A stretch of DNA of 64,000 bases from DASRHK01 sp035650495 (lineage in GTDB: Bacteria; Pseudomonadota; Gammaproteobacteria; Nevskiales; Nevskiaceae). The notes below the pieces were generated by a model that was not told where the DNA came from, searched no databases, and saw nothing but the letters and a program-made list of their open reading frames with translations. Location of the stretch: the NCBI GenBank assembly GCA_035650495.1, contig DASRHK010000027.1, forward strand, positions 4,595-68,594, given 5' to 3'. Shown here in pieces: positions 51,173 to 59,049 of the stretch; within the stretch, counting starts at the first letter, position 1; each line of letters begins with the position of its first letter. Both the position numbers and the translations under genes were made by a program.

Positions 51173-51224
51173 TGTGATCGGGATCACGCCATGCCTTGAA
51201 CTGCCCGCGATGCCGGAGTAGGTT
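51173..51224 (+). promoter_or_regulatory. CRP-like site and candidate promoter of the TPR gene
   Basis: TGTGA-N6-TCACG (51173-51188) matches the CRP/Vfr consensus TGTGA-N6-TCACA at 9 of 10 positions and is centred on a perfect GTGATC-GG-GATCAC palindrome. Downstream, TTGAAC (51196-51201), 17 bp, TAGGTT (51219-51224) is a possible promoter for the gene at 51257. The site also lies 22 bp upstream of the divergent peptidase start. Confidence 0.5.
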
Positions 51225-51256
51225 CCGGTTCCTCGATCGATGCATGAGGACAAGCC

Positions 51257-53011
51257 ATGAGCCGCAGCGCCTTGATCATCATCGTCCTGCTCGGCGCAGT
51301 CGCAGGATTCGCCATCTACGCCTTCCATCACCAGCCGCGCGCGGTCGACGAGGCAGCCACGACCGTACCGACTCCCGCGGTTGCCGCGCGCTGCATCCCG
51401 GCGGGACAGCAGGGCTCGAGCGTTCCGGTGACCGCCGCACAATGGGCGCAAGGCGCGCAGCTGTTCGACGGCCTCGGCAGCTTCCGCCGCAAGGTGACCA
51501 CGAGCTCGGAAGACGCGCAGAGATATTTCGATCAGGGCATGCGCTATCTGTGGGCGTTCAACCACGACGAGTCGTCGCGCTCGTTCGCGAAGGCTGCCGA
51601 GCTCGATCCGGATTGCGCGATGTGCTGGTGGGGCCTCGCGCTGACGGTCGGTCCGAACTACAACTTTCCGCTGATGGCGGCGCCCCGCGCGAAGGTCGCG
51701 TTCGAGGCGGTGCAGTCCGCGCAGAAGAGCGTGGCGAGCGCGCAGCCCGTCGAGCAAGCGCTGATCGCCGCGCTGGGCAAGCGCTATCCGGATGCGCAGC
51801 CGCTCGATCCCTCGAACGAAGGGCCAATCCTCACCGCGTACGCGCAAGCGATGAAAGATGTCGCGCAGAAATTCCCGGACGATCTCGACGTGCAGACGCT
51901 GTACGCCGAATCGATGATGAACACCAATGCATGGAAGCTTTGGACGCTCGATGGCAAGCCGGCGTCGGGCACCGAAGAGATCGTCGCGACGCTGGAGCGC
52001 GTGCTGAAGAAGGACTCGATGCATCCGGGGGCGAATCACTACTACATCCACGCGATGGAGGCGTCGCCGCATCCGGAAGGCGCGATTGCTTCCGCCGAGC
52101 GCCTGCGCGGAATGATGCCCGCGGCGGGGCATCTCGAGCACATGCCTGCGCACATCATGCAGCGCGTCGGACGTTACGAAGACGCCGCCGAGGCGAATCG
52201 AAAAGGCGCGGCTGCGGACGTCGCGTACTTCAGCAAGACCAGGCCGCTCGACTATTACGCGATGTACACCGGGCACAACTATCAGTTCCTGGCATTCTCG
52301 GCGGCGATGGAAGGGCGCAAGGCCGAGACGCTGGAGGCGACGCGCCAGTCGCGCGCCACCATCCCGGACCAGATGCTGCTGTCGATGCCGGGCTTCGACT
52401 GGATCATCGGCGACCTGTACTTCGCGAAAGTGCGATTCGCCTTATGGGACGAGATGCTCGCCGAGCCGGCGCCGAACACCAGGCTGCCCGGACTGACTGG
52501 CGCGTATCTGTACGGCAAGGCTGTCGCGCTCGCGGCGACAGGCAAGCTCGACGACGCGCGCGCGACGATCGCGCAGCTCGACAAGCTCGCGACCGATACG
52601 CCCGCCGACTACGGCGCCGGCTTCAACAGCGCGCGCGACATGTTCGCGATCGCGTCGCAGGTCGCCAAGGCGCGCGTCGCCGCTGCCGAGAACAAGCCGG
52701 ACGACGCGATTGCGCTGCTGCAGGACGCCGTCGCCAGGGAAGATCGCACCGGCTACGACGAGCCGGCCGACTGGTTCTTCCCGGTTCGGCACTTGCTCGG
52801 CGCCGAGCTGGTGAAGGCGGGCAAGGCCGCGCAAGCCGAAGCGGTCTATCGCGAGGACCTGAAGCGCCACCCGGACAACGGCTGGGCGCTGTTCGGCTTG
52901 AAGCAGGCCTTGCAGGCACAGAAGAAATCCGCCGAGGCGGCGAAGGTCGACGCGCAGTTCCAGAAAGCCTGGAAGCAAGCCGACGTACAATTGACCGCAT
53001 CGATGCTCTGA
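51257..53011 (+). CDS. membrane-anchored tetratricopeptide-repeat protein
   Basis: A 584-residue protein with an N-terminal membrane anchor or signal (about 5-23, LIIIVLLGAVAGFAIYAF) and a mostly helical TPR-type body: YFDQGMRYLWAFNHDESSRSFAKAAELDP (about 93-122) is a clear TPR, and others follow to the C-terminus (AVYREDLKRHPDNGWALFGL, about 535). The CAMCWWGLAL stretch is typical of a secreted TPR family of unknown function. GAGGA precedes the ATG. Likely periplasmic. Confidence 0.8.
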   Translation: MSRSALIIIVLLGAVAGFAIYAFHHQPRAVDEAATTVPTPAVAARCIPAGQQGSSVPVTAAQWAQGAQLFDGLGSFRRKVTTSSEDAQRYFDQGMRYLWAFNHDESSRSFAKAAELDPDCAMCWWGLALTVGPNYNFPLMAAPRAKVAFEAVQSAQKSVASAQPVEQALIAALGKRYPDAQPLDPSNEGPILTAYAQAMKDVAQKFPDDLDVQTLYAESMMNTNAWKLWTLDGKPASGTEEIVATLERVLKKDSMHPGANHYYIHAMEASPHPEGAIASAERLRGMMPAAGHLEHMPAHIMQRVGRYEDAAEANRKGAAADVAYFSKTRPLDYYAMYTGHNYQFLAFSAAMEGRKAETLEATRQSRATIPDQMLLSMPGFDWIIGDLYFAKVRFALWDEMLAEPAPNTRLPGLTGAYLYGKAVALAATGKLDDARATIAQLDKLATDTPADYGAGFNSARDMFAIASQVAKARVAAAENKPDDAIALLQDAVAREDRTGYDEPADWFFPVRHLLGAELVKAGKAAQAEAVYREDLKRHPDNGWALFGLKQALQAQKKSAEAAKVDAQFQKAWKQADVQLTASML

Positions 53012-53033
53012 GGCGGTTCGAAAGCCAACCACC

Positions 53034-53064
53034 GCCGCGCGACGAGAATCGCGCGGCTTTTTTT
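53034..53064 (+). terminator. intrinsic terminator of the TPR gene
   Basis: GCCGCGCG-acgagaat-CGCGCGGC, an 8-bp GC stem, then seven Ts (53058-53064). The Shine-Dalgarno sequence of the next gene begins only a few bases later (53066 onward). Confidence 0.92.
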
Positions 53065-53077
53065 CGGGGGAGAGGAA

Positions 53078-54118
53078 ATGAAAGTTCTCAAGGCGCTCGT
53101 GCTCATCGTGCTCCTGCTGGTCGCCGGCCTGTTCGCCTACGGGCTCACGTTGCCGAACAGCTCGCACATGCAACGCTCGGCGACCATCGCGGCGCCGGCC
53201 TGCACGGTCTACGCGCAGCTCGACAACTACAAGAATTTCAACCTGTGGTCGCCGTGGCTGCAGTACGACCCGAATGCGCAGTACAAGATCGAGGGCGCCG
53301 CGCGGGGCGTCGGCGCGAAGGAATCCTGGTCCGGCAACGACAAGGTCGGCACCGGCAGTCAGGAGATCATCGCGGCGCAGAGCTGCAAGGAGATCAAGTC
53401 GAAGCTCGTCTTCGGCGGCTTCGAGCAGAACCAGCAAACCGCGACGTTCACGCTCACGCCGGCCGGCGAGGGCACGCAGGTCGACTGGGCCTTCGATGGC
53501 GAGTTCGGCGGCAACATCTTCAGCCGGGTGATGAGCCGCTACTTCACGATCCTGATGGCCAAGGCGATGACCGACGACTTCGACCGCGGGCTGGCGAACC
53601 TGAAGAAGGTCTCGGAGGCGCTGCCGAAGGTGGACTTTGCCTCGCTCAAGGCCGAGGACCTCGACGTCAAGCCGGTCGCCGTCGCGGCGGTCGCGGGACA
53701 CACGACGACGGAGTCGGCCGACATCGGCAAGGCCTACACCGAGTCCTACGCCAAGATCATGGGCTATCTCAAGGCCAACAATCTCAGCGAAGCCGGCCCG
53801 CCGATCGCGATCACCCGCAAGTGGGACGAAGCGGCGAAAGTGTTCGATTTCGAGGCCGGGATTCCGGTCGATCGCACCGACGTCCCCTTGAGCGACAGCG
53901 AAGTGCACATGATGCAGACCTACGGCGGCCCGGCGCTGAAGGTCACCCACACGGGCCCGTACGAGGATCTCGGCAAGACCTACGCGATGATCAAGGCCTA
54001 CATGGCCGCCTATGGCTACGAAAAGGCGGGCGACGAATGGGAGGAGTACGTCTCCGATCCCGGCAAGACGCCCGCAGCGGAACTGGTCACTCTGATTTAC
54101 TATCCCGTGAAGCTGTGA
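53078..54118 (+). CDS. SRPBCC plus GyrI-like effector-binding domain protein
   Basis: A 346-residue protein: N-terminal membrane helix (about 3-22, VLIVLLLVAGLFAYG), a START/SRPBCC-like ligand-binding domain (about 30-175; NFNLWSPWLQYDPN), and a GyrI-like/AraC effector-binding domain (about 185-346; HTGPYEDLGKTYAMIKAYM). The two-domain design binds small hydrophobic ligands in related proteins; here no DNA-binding domain is present. GGGAGAGGA precedes the ATG. It sits right behind a strong terminator, so how it is transcribed is unclear. Confidence 0.85.
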   Translation: MKVLKALVLIVLLLVAGLFAYGLTLPNSSHMQRSATIAAPACTVYAQLDNYKNFNLWSPWLQYDPNAQYKIEGAARGVGAKESWSGNDKVGTGSQEIIAAQSCKEIKSKLVFGGFEQNQQTATFTLTPAGEGTQVDWAFDGEFGGNIFSRVMSRYFTILMAKAMTDDFDRGLANLKKVSEALPKVDFASLKAEDLDVKPVAVAAVAGHTTTESADIGKAYTESYAKIMGYLKANNLSEAGPPIAITRKWDEAAKVFDFEAGIPVDRTDVPLSDSEVHMMQTYGGPALKVTHTGPYEDLGKTYAMIKAYMAAYGYEKAGDEWEEYVSDPGKTPAAELVTLIYYPVKL

Positions 54119-54145
54119 GCGAAATCCCCCCATGAGTCGCAATCC

Positions 54146-54802
54146 ATGATCCGAGTGATGCTGGTGGACGACCACCGGCTGGTACGCGCCGGCCTCAAGC
54201 GCGTGTTGTCCGAGATGCCCGATATCGAAGTCGTCGCCGAAGCCGGCACCGGCGAAGAGGCGCTCGATCTCGCCAAGAAGCAGAGCCCCGACGTCGTGCT
54301 GATGGACGTCAACATGCCCGGCATGGGCGGCCTGGAGACGACGCGTCGTCTGGTCGCGCGCATGCCGCAGGTGAAAGTGATCGCCGTCTCGATGCATCTC
54401 GAGGAGCCGTATCCGAGCCGGATGCTCGAAGCCGGCGCTGCGGGCTACATCAGCAAGGACTCCGCGGCCGACGAAGTCGCTACCGCGATCCGGCGCGTCC
54501 AGTCTGGCGGCCATTACGTCGCGGCCGACGTCGCCGGCAATCTGGCCGCCTCGCTGATCAAGGGCGGATCGGGCAGCGCGCCGTTCGAGCAGCTCTCGCA
54601 GCGCGAGACGCAGGTGATGCTGATGGTGACCAAGGGCTACTCGACGCAGGCGATCTCGGATCGACTCTGCCTGTCGCCCAAGACGGTGAGCACGTATCGC
54701 TACCGGTTGTTCGAGAAGCTCGGCGTCACCAACGACGTCGAGCTCACCCGGCTCGCGATGCGCTACGGCCTGCTCGACGAGAAGAGCGAAAGCCAACCCT
54801 GA
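54146..54802 (+). CDS. uvrY: LuxR-type response regulator, UvrY/GacA family
   Basis: A 218-residue two-component regulator: receiver domain (1-120) with the phospho-accepting Asp in VVLMDVNMPGMGG (about residue 54) and a LuxR-type HTH (about 150-210; QLSQRETQVMLMVTKGYSTQ). The location directly before uvrC is the classic uvrY/gacA arrangement; these regulators with the BarA/GacS kinase control small RNAs antagonising CsrA. The partner kinase is not in this window. Confidence 0.92.
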   Translation: MIRVMLVDDHRLVRAGLKRVLSEMPDIEVVAEAGTGEEALDLAKKQSPDVVLMDVNMPGMGGLETTRRLVARMPQVKVIAVSMHLEEPYPSRMLEAGAAGYISKDSAADEVATAIRRVQSGGHYVAADVAGNLAASLIKGGSGSAPFEQLSQRETQVMLMVTKGYSTQAISDRLCLSPKTVSTYRYRLFEKLGVTNDVELTRLAMRYGLLDEKSESQP

Positions 54803-54827
54803 TGCGCGCGCTTTGCGCGCTCCTGCA

Positions 54828-56642
54828 GTGACCAGCGAGTCCAACGGTTTCGACGCGAAAGCGTTCCTGTCGCAGCTGTCGACGGCGCCGGGCGTGTATC
54901 GCATGTACGGCGAGACGGGCGAGCTGCTCTACGTCGGCAAGGCGCGCAATCTCAAGAAGCGCGTGTCCAGCTATTTCCAGAAGGCGCACGACGCGCGCAT
55001 CAGCTCGATGGTCGCGCAGATCCGCCGTGTGGAAGTCACGCTCACGCAGACCGAGGACCAGGCGCTGCTGCTCGAAGCCAACCTGATCAAGGATCAGCGT
55101 CCGCGCTACAACGTCCTCTACCGTGACGACAAGAGCTATCCGTATCTGCGCATCACTGCGCAGAAGTATCCACGCATCGCGTTCCATCGCGGTGCCAAGA
55201 ATGCGCAGGACAAGTACTTCGGGCCGTTCGCGAGCGCGGGCGCCGTGCGCGAATCGCTCGCGACGCTGCAGAAGCTGTTCCTGCTGCGTCCGTGCCGCGA
55301 CACGTTCTTCGCGCATCGCCAGCGGCCGTGCCTGCAATACCAGATCAAGCGTTGCTCCGGTCCGTGCACCGGACTGATCTCGGTGGAGGACTACGCGATC
55401 GAAGTGGGACGTGCGCAGCGACTGCTGCAAGGCAAGGGCGACGAGCTCGCCACCGAGCTCACGCAGGAGATGGAGAAGGCCTCGGAATCGCTCGAGTACG
55501 AGCGCGCCGCGCGATTGCGTGACCAGATCGCGGCGTTGAAGCGCGTGCGCGAGAACCGCAGCTTCACCGGCGGGGCGCGCGATCTCGACGTCATCGCGGT
55601 CGCGCCGCACGCGGCCGCCAGCTGCGTCGTCGTCGTCAGCGTGCGCAACGGCGTGAACCTCGGCCATCGCAGCCATTTCCCGAAGCATCCGCCGCACACG
55701 GGCGCGGAAGAGCTGCTCGAGACGTTCCTGGGACAGCACTACCTCGAACAGCCGGCGCCGGCGGAAATCCTCGTCAGCCATTGTCCCGAGGACGTCGACT
55801 TCATCGCGCAGGCGCTGTCGCAGCGCGCGCAGCGCAAGGTCACAGTGTCGCAGCCCCAGCGCGGTGCGCGGGTGCAGATGATGACGATGGCGCTCGACAC
55901 CGCGGCGCAGGCGCTCGCGGCCCATCTCGCCGAATCGGCGACCATGGATCAGCGGCTGCTCGAATTGCAGCGCGCGCTCGAGCTCGACGTCGTGCCGCGC
56001 AGGCTCGAATGCTTCGACATCAGTCACACGATGGGTGAGCGCACGGTAGCGTCGTGCGTGGTGTTCGACGAGGAAGGGCCGCTCAAGAGCGCCTACCGGA
56101 AATTCAATGTGGATGGGATTCAACCCGGAGACGACTACGCGGCGATCAAGCAGGTCGTGATGCGCCGCTACGCGCGCATCAAGGGCGGGGAAGGCGAGTC
56201 GCCCGACGTGCTGTTCATCGACGGTGGGCAAGGCCAGCTCAGCGCCGCGCAGGAAGCGCTCGACGAGCTCGGCATCCAGGAGCTGCGCGTCGTGGCGATC
56301 GCCAAGGGACCGACGCGCAAGCCGGGCCTCGAGGAGCTGATCCTGCCGGAACGGGACCAGCCGCTGCGCTTGCCGGCCGATTCACCCGCGCTGCATCTGA
56401 TCCAGCGCATCCGCGACGAAGCGCATCGGTTCGCGATCACGGGTCACCGCGCGCGACGCAACAAGGCGCGGGTCACTTCGGGCCTGGAGTCGATCGAGGG
56501 ACTGGGCCCGGCGCGGCGCCGCGCCCTGCTCACGGCACTCGGCGGCTTGCAGCAGGTCAAACGCGCGAGCATCGACGAGCTCGCCCGCGTCGAAGGCATC
56601 AGCCGGACCATCGCGGAGCGGGTCTACGCCTATTTTCATTAG
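54828..56642 (+). CDS. uvrC: UvrABC excinuclease subunit C
   Basis: Makes both incisions in nucleotide excision repair. 604 residues from GTG 54828 (TSESNGFDAKAF). GIY-YIG nuclease domain (APGVYRMYGETGELLYVGKARNL, about 17-40), a Cys cluster region (CLQYQIKRCSGPC), UVR domain (ELTQEMEKASESLEYERAARLRDQIA), the RNase H-like C-terminal nuclease (CFDISHTMGE, FIDGGQGQL) and terminal helix-hairpin-helix motifs. A TTG at 54813 is an alternative start. A GCGCGC-gcttt-GCGCGC inverted repeat (54804-54820) lies just upstream of the GTG. Confidence 0.96.
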   Translation: MTSESNGFDAKAFLSQLSTAPGVYRMYGETGELLYVGKARNLKKRVSSYFQKAHDARISSMVAQIRRVEVTLTQTEDQALLLEANLIKDQRPRYNVLYRDDKSYPYLRITAQKYPRIAFHRGAKNAQDKYFGPFASAGAVRESLATLQKLFLLRPCRDTFFAHRQRPCLQYQIKRCSGPCTGLISVEDYAIEVGRAQRLLQGKGDELATELTQEMEKASESLEYERAARLRDQIAALKRVRENRSFTGGARDLDVIAVAPHAAASCVVVVSVRNGVNLGHRSHFPKHPPHTGAEELLETFLGQHYLEQPAPAEILVSHCPEDVDFIAQALSQRAQRKVTVSQPQRGARVQMMTMALDTAAQALAAHLAESATMDQRLLELQRALELDVVPRRLECFDISHTMGERTVASCVVFDEEGPLKSAYRKFNVDGIQPGDDYAAIKQVVMRRYARIKGGEGESPDVLFIDGGQGQLSAAQEALDELGIQELRVVAIAKGPTRKPGLEELILPERDQPLRLPADSPALHLIQRIRDEAHRFAITGHRARRNKARVTSGLESIEGLGPARRRALLTALGGLQQVKRASIDELARVEGISRTIAERVYAYFH

Positions 56643-56651
56643 ACTGTCAGC

Positions 56652-57209
56652 GTGCGACTGAACCTGCCAATGTGGCTCACGATCGGCCGCGTCGCGGCGA
56701 TCCCGCTCGTGCTGTCGCTGTTCTTCCTGCACATCGAGCACGCGCGCCAGTACGCGACGGTGCTCTACGCGGGTGCCTGCATCACCGACTGGTTCGACGG
56801 CTATCTCGCGCGGCGCTGGAACCAGATGACCAAGTTCGGCGCGTTCCTCGATCCGGTCGCGGACAAGCTGATGGTCGCCGTCTGCCTGGTCATGCTCCTC
56901 TACGCGCAGCCCGGCGCGGTGCTCGCCGTGCTGGTCGCGATCATCATCGGCCGCGAGATCACCATCTCGGCGCTGCGCGAATGGATGGCCGAGCTCGGCT
57001 CGCGCGCCAACGTCGCGGTCAACTGGATCGGCAAGCTGAAGACGGTGTTCCAGATGACGTCGATCGGCATGATGATCTGGCAGATCGAGACCTGGGGCGT
57101 GCCGTGGTACACGGTCGGCTACTGGCTGCTGTTCATCGCCGCGGCGCTGACGCTGTGGTCGATGGTGATGTATCTCAGGGCTGCGTGGCCCTTGATGAAG
57201 AGCAGTTGA
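56652..57209 (+). CDS. pgsA: CDP-diacylglycerol-glycerol-3-phosphate 3-phosphatidyltransferase
   Basis: Makes phosphatidylglycerol phosphate, the precursor of PG and cardiolipin. 185 residues, inner membrane, several hydrophobic helices. The CDP-alcohol phosphatidyltransferase motif D-G-x2-A-R-x8-G-x3-D-x3-D is complete (from DWFDGYLARR to LDPVADK, about 43-70). GTG start just after the uvrC stop; uvrC-pgsA-tRNA-Gly is a common proteobacterial order. The tRNA promoter overlaps its stop codon. Confidence 0.96.
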   Translation: MRLNLPMWLTIGRVAAIPLVLSLFFLHIEHARQYATVLYAGACITDWFDGYLARRWNQMTKFGAFLDPVADKLMVAVCLVMLLYAQPGAVLAVLVAIIIGREITISALREWMAELGSRANVAVNWIGKLKTVFQMTSIGMMIWQIETWGVPWYTVGYWLLFIAAALTLWSMVMYLRAAWPLMKSS

Positions 57210-57233
57210 CAGGGTGCCGACCGCCACTACAAT
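57206..57233 (+). promoter_or_regulatory. promoter of tRNA-Gly
   Basis: TTGACA (57206-57211), 16 bp, TACAAT (57228-57233): a near-consensus sigma-70 promoter that overlaps the pgsA stop codon and predicts a start about 7 nt before the tRNA. Confidence 0.85.
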
Positions 57234-57246
57234 AGCGCCCTCGTTT

Positions 57247-57322
57247 GCGGGAATAGCTCAGTTGGTAGAGCGATACCTTGCCAAGGTATAGGTCGCGAGT
57301 TCGAATCTCGTTTCCCGCTCCA
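57247..57322 (+). tRNA. tRNA-Gly (anticodon GCC)
   Basis: A 76-nt cloverleaf: acceptor GCGGGAA/TTCCCGC, D arm GCTC-AGTTGGTA-GAGC, anticodon arm ATACC-TTGCCAA-GGTAT with anticodon GCC, T arm GCGAG-TTCGAAT-CTCGT with one G-T pair, discriminator T, and an encoded CCA end. Confidence 0.98.
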
Positions 57323-57332
57323 GCTTCATCCG

Positions 57333-57359
57333 AAAACCTCGCCGCCGCGCGAGGTTTTT
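57333..57359 (+). terminator. intrinsic terminator after tRNA-Gly
   Basis: AAAACCTCGC-cgccgc-GCGAGGTTTT: a 10-bp stem ending in a five-T run, 10 nt after the tRNA CCA end. Confidence 0.92.
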
Positions 57360-57444
57360 CCTTTTGCGCCGGTGGACTTCGCCCGGACCCGCCGATACTC
57401 TGATCGGATACCGATAACGGGATTTTCCTCAAAGAGGGGGCCAT

Positions 57445-58161
57445 ATGAAGCGCTTCGCAACGATGCTGCTCGTGACCGGGCTGGGTGCGACCAGCTTGCC
57501 GGCCGCCGCGATGGAAATGGGACAGGCGGCGCGGTTCGGCGCGGCGGTTGGCCGCTACTCCAGCGAGCTCAAGGTCGAGGGCTTCGACTCCGGCGGCAAC
57601 CTCGTCGCCGGCGGCGACATCACCAACGTCAAGCTCACCTACGGCGGCGAGCTCGGCTACACCATCACGCTGAGCGACTTCTACGCGGACGTCGGCCTCA
57701 ACATGCTGCGGGTGCGCCTGCAGAACGTCGACAACTGGCGCACCGATGCACTGTTCACTGTGGGCTACTACCTCAACGACAACTGGTCGGTGTTCGCCGG
57801 CTTCCGTCGCGGCTGGCAGGGCGACGGCATCTTCAAGCAGGACAAGTTCCGCGAGATCGGGCCCTACCTCGGCTTCGGCTTCGGCGGCATGTCGCTCGGC
57901 AACTGGGGTGTGTTCAACAGCTCGTTCGCCTACAACTTCGATCGCGTGCAGAACATCGCCGGCACCGGCATCGACTTCTCGTATCCGGGCGTCAGCGCGA
58001 AGTTCGGCCTGAACCTCAAAGGCACGCCGCACTCGCTGCAGCTGCGCCTCCAGCACTTCTGGGGCGACAAGAGCCAGGGCTTCGACGACGGCACCCGCCT
58101 GGACCTCGATCTCAAGGAGACCTGGGCGGTGCTGTCGTACGTGTTCACGCTGGGCTGGTGA
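57445..58161 (+). CDS. outer-membrane beta-barrel protein
   Basis: A 238-residue exported protein: signal peptide (about 1-22, LPAAAMEM), then alternating strands rich in Tyr, Phe, Trp and Gly (ELGYTITLSDFYADVGLNM, LFTVGYYLNDNWSVFAGFRRG, YLGFGFGGMSLGNWGVF) and a C-terminal strand ending VFTLGW with an aromatic last residue. This is typical of an 8-10-strand barrel. The family is unknown to me. Its stop overlaps the GTG of the cyclase gene (GTGA), so it is translationally coupled to a signalling protein, which is unusual for a porin-like gene. Confidence 0.8.
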   Translation: MKRFATMLLVTGLGATSLPAAAMEMGQAARFGAAVGRYSSELKVEGFDSGGNLVAGGDITNVKLTYGGELGYTITLSDFYADVGLNMLRVRLQNVDNWRTDALFTVGYYLNDNWSVFAGFRRGWQGDGIFKQDKFREIGPYLGFGFGGMSLGNWGVFNSSFAYNFDRVQNIAGTGIDFSYPGVSAKFGLNLKGTPHSLQLRLQHFWGDKSQGFDDGTRLDLDLKETWAVLSYVFTLGW

Positions 58162-59042
58162 GCGAGCCGTCGACGATCCTGTTCGCCGACCTCGTCGGCA
58201 GCACGTCGCTCTATCGCAGCCTCGGCGACGCCAAGGCCGCCGAGGTCGTGAAGGCGGGCCTCGACCGGGCGCGCACGACCATCGCGCGCTACTCCGGTCG
58301 GGTGGTGAAATCGCTCGGCGATGGGTTGCTGTGCGTGTTCGTCGACGCCTCGAGCGCCGCCGGCGCGGCGGTCGACCTGCAACGCGAGACGCGTGAGCCG
58401 CTGACCTCGGAGGGCGCGAAGATCCAGCTGCGCGTCGGCTTCTACGCGGGTCCGGTGCTCGAGCGCGAGGGCGACGTCTTCGGCGACGCGGTCAACGTCG
58501 CGGCGCGCCTGTGCGGCATGGCCAAGCCGGAGAGCATTCTCACCACCGACCACACGTCGAAGCTGTTGTCGCGCGAGCTGCAGTCGACCATGCGCATCTT
58601 CGATCACACGCCGGTCAAGGGCATCGACGAGGCGCTGACCATCGTCCAGCTCGTCTGGGACCGGCGCAGCGCGACCGAGATGTTCTCGATCACCTCCGCC
58701 GGCCCGGCGATCGTCGCGTTCGCGCTGACGCTGTCGTATCAGGACCGCGAGCTCAAGCTGACGCCGGCCGGGCTGCCCCTCGTGATCGGTCGCGAAGCAG
58801 ACTGCAAGCTGATCGTGGCGGCACCGTTCGCGTCGCGGCATCACGCGCGCATCGAATATCGCCGGGGCAAGTTCATGCTGGTCGATCAGAGCACCAACGG
58901 CACCTACGTGTCGACGCGGATCGACGCTCCGGCGGTCTACGTCCGCGACGAATCGTTTCCCCTGCTGGCTGAGGGCATGCTGTCGCTCGGCGCGCGCATC
59001 GAGCAGCAGCCCGAGCACGTGCTGCGCTTCTCGGTGGTTTGA
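58158..59042 (+). CDS. class III adenylate/guanylate cyclase with C-terminal FHA domain
   Basis: A 294-residue cytoplasmic protein. The cyclase domain (about 1-175) keeps both metal Asps (LFADLVGST, SLGDGLL), the purine-contact Lys before the second (VVKSLGDG), and the transition-state Asn and Arg (GDAVNVAARL). The FHA domain (about 205-290) has IGREADC, SRHHARI and STNGTYV, the residues for phosphothreonine binding. Starts with GTG at 58158 in a GTGA overlap with the barrel gene. A Thr-kinase and PP2C phosphatase lie next door on the opposite strand, so the FHA domain may read phosphorylation by that kinase and alter cyclase output. Confidence 0.9.
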   Translation: MSEPSTILFADLVGSTSLYRSLGDAKAAEVVKAGLDRARTTIARYSGRVVKSLGDGLLCVFVDASSAAGAAVDLQRETREPLTSEGAKIQLRVGFYAGPVLEREGDVFGDAVNVAARLCGMAKPESILTTDHTSKLLSRELQSTMRIFDHTPVKGIDEALTIVQLVWDRRSATEMFSITSAGPAIVAFALTLSYQDRELKLTPAGLPLVIGREADCKLIVAAPFASRHHARIEYRRGKFMLVDQSTNGTYVSTRIDAPAVYVRDESFPLLAEGMLSLGARIEQQPEHVLRFSVV

Positions 59043-59049
59043 AGCGACG

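Noticed and set aside
51152..52276. Extension of the zinc-peptidase-like frame to a 939-residue protein
   Set aside because: The added N-terminal part is antisense to the TPR gene; the ATG at 51151 begins a good signal peptide.
52442..54904. 820-codon reverse open frame covering the SRPBCC and response-regulator genes
   Set aside because: Antisense shadow: the forward genes have Shine-Dalgarno sequences, a terminator and conserved domains; the reverse product has none.
57400..57430. CCGAT-actctg-ATCGG and nearby GATA-like boxes upstream of the barrel gene as an operator or promoter
   Set aside because: The arms are only 5 bp and no -35/-10 pair with proper spacing is convincing.
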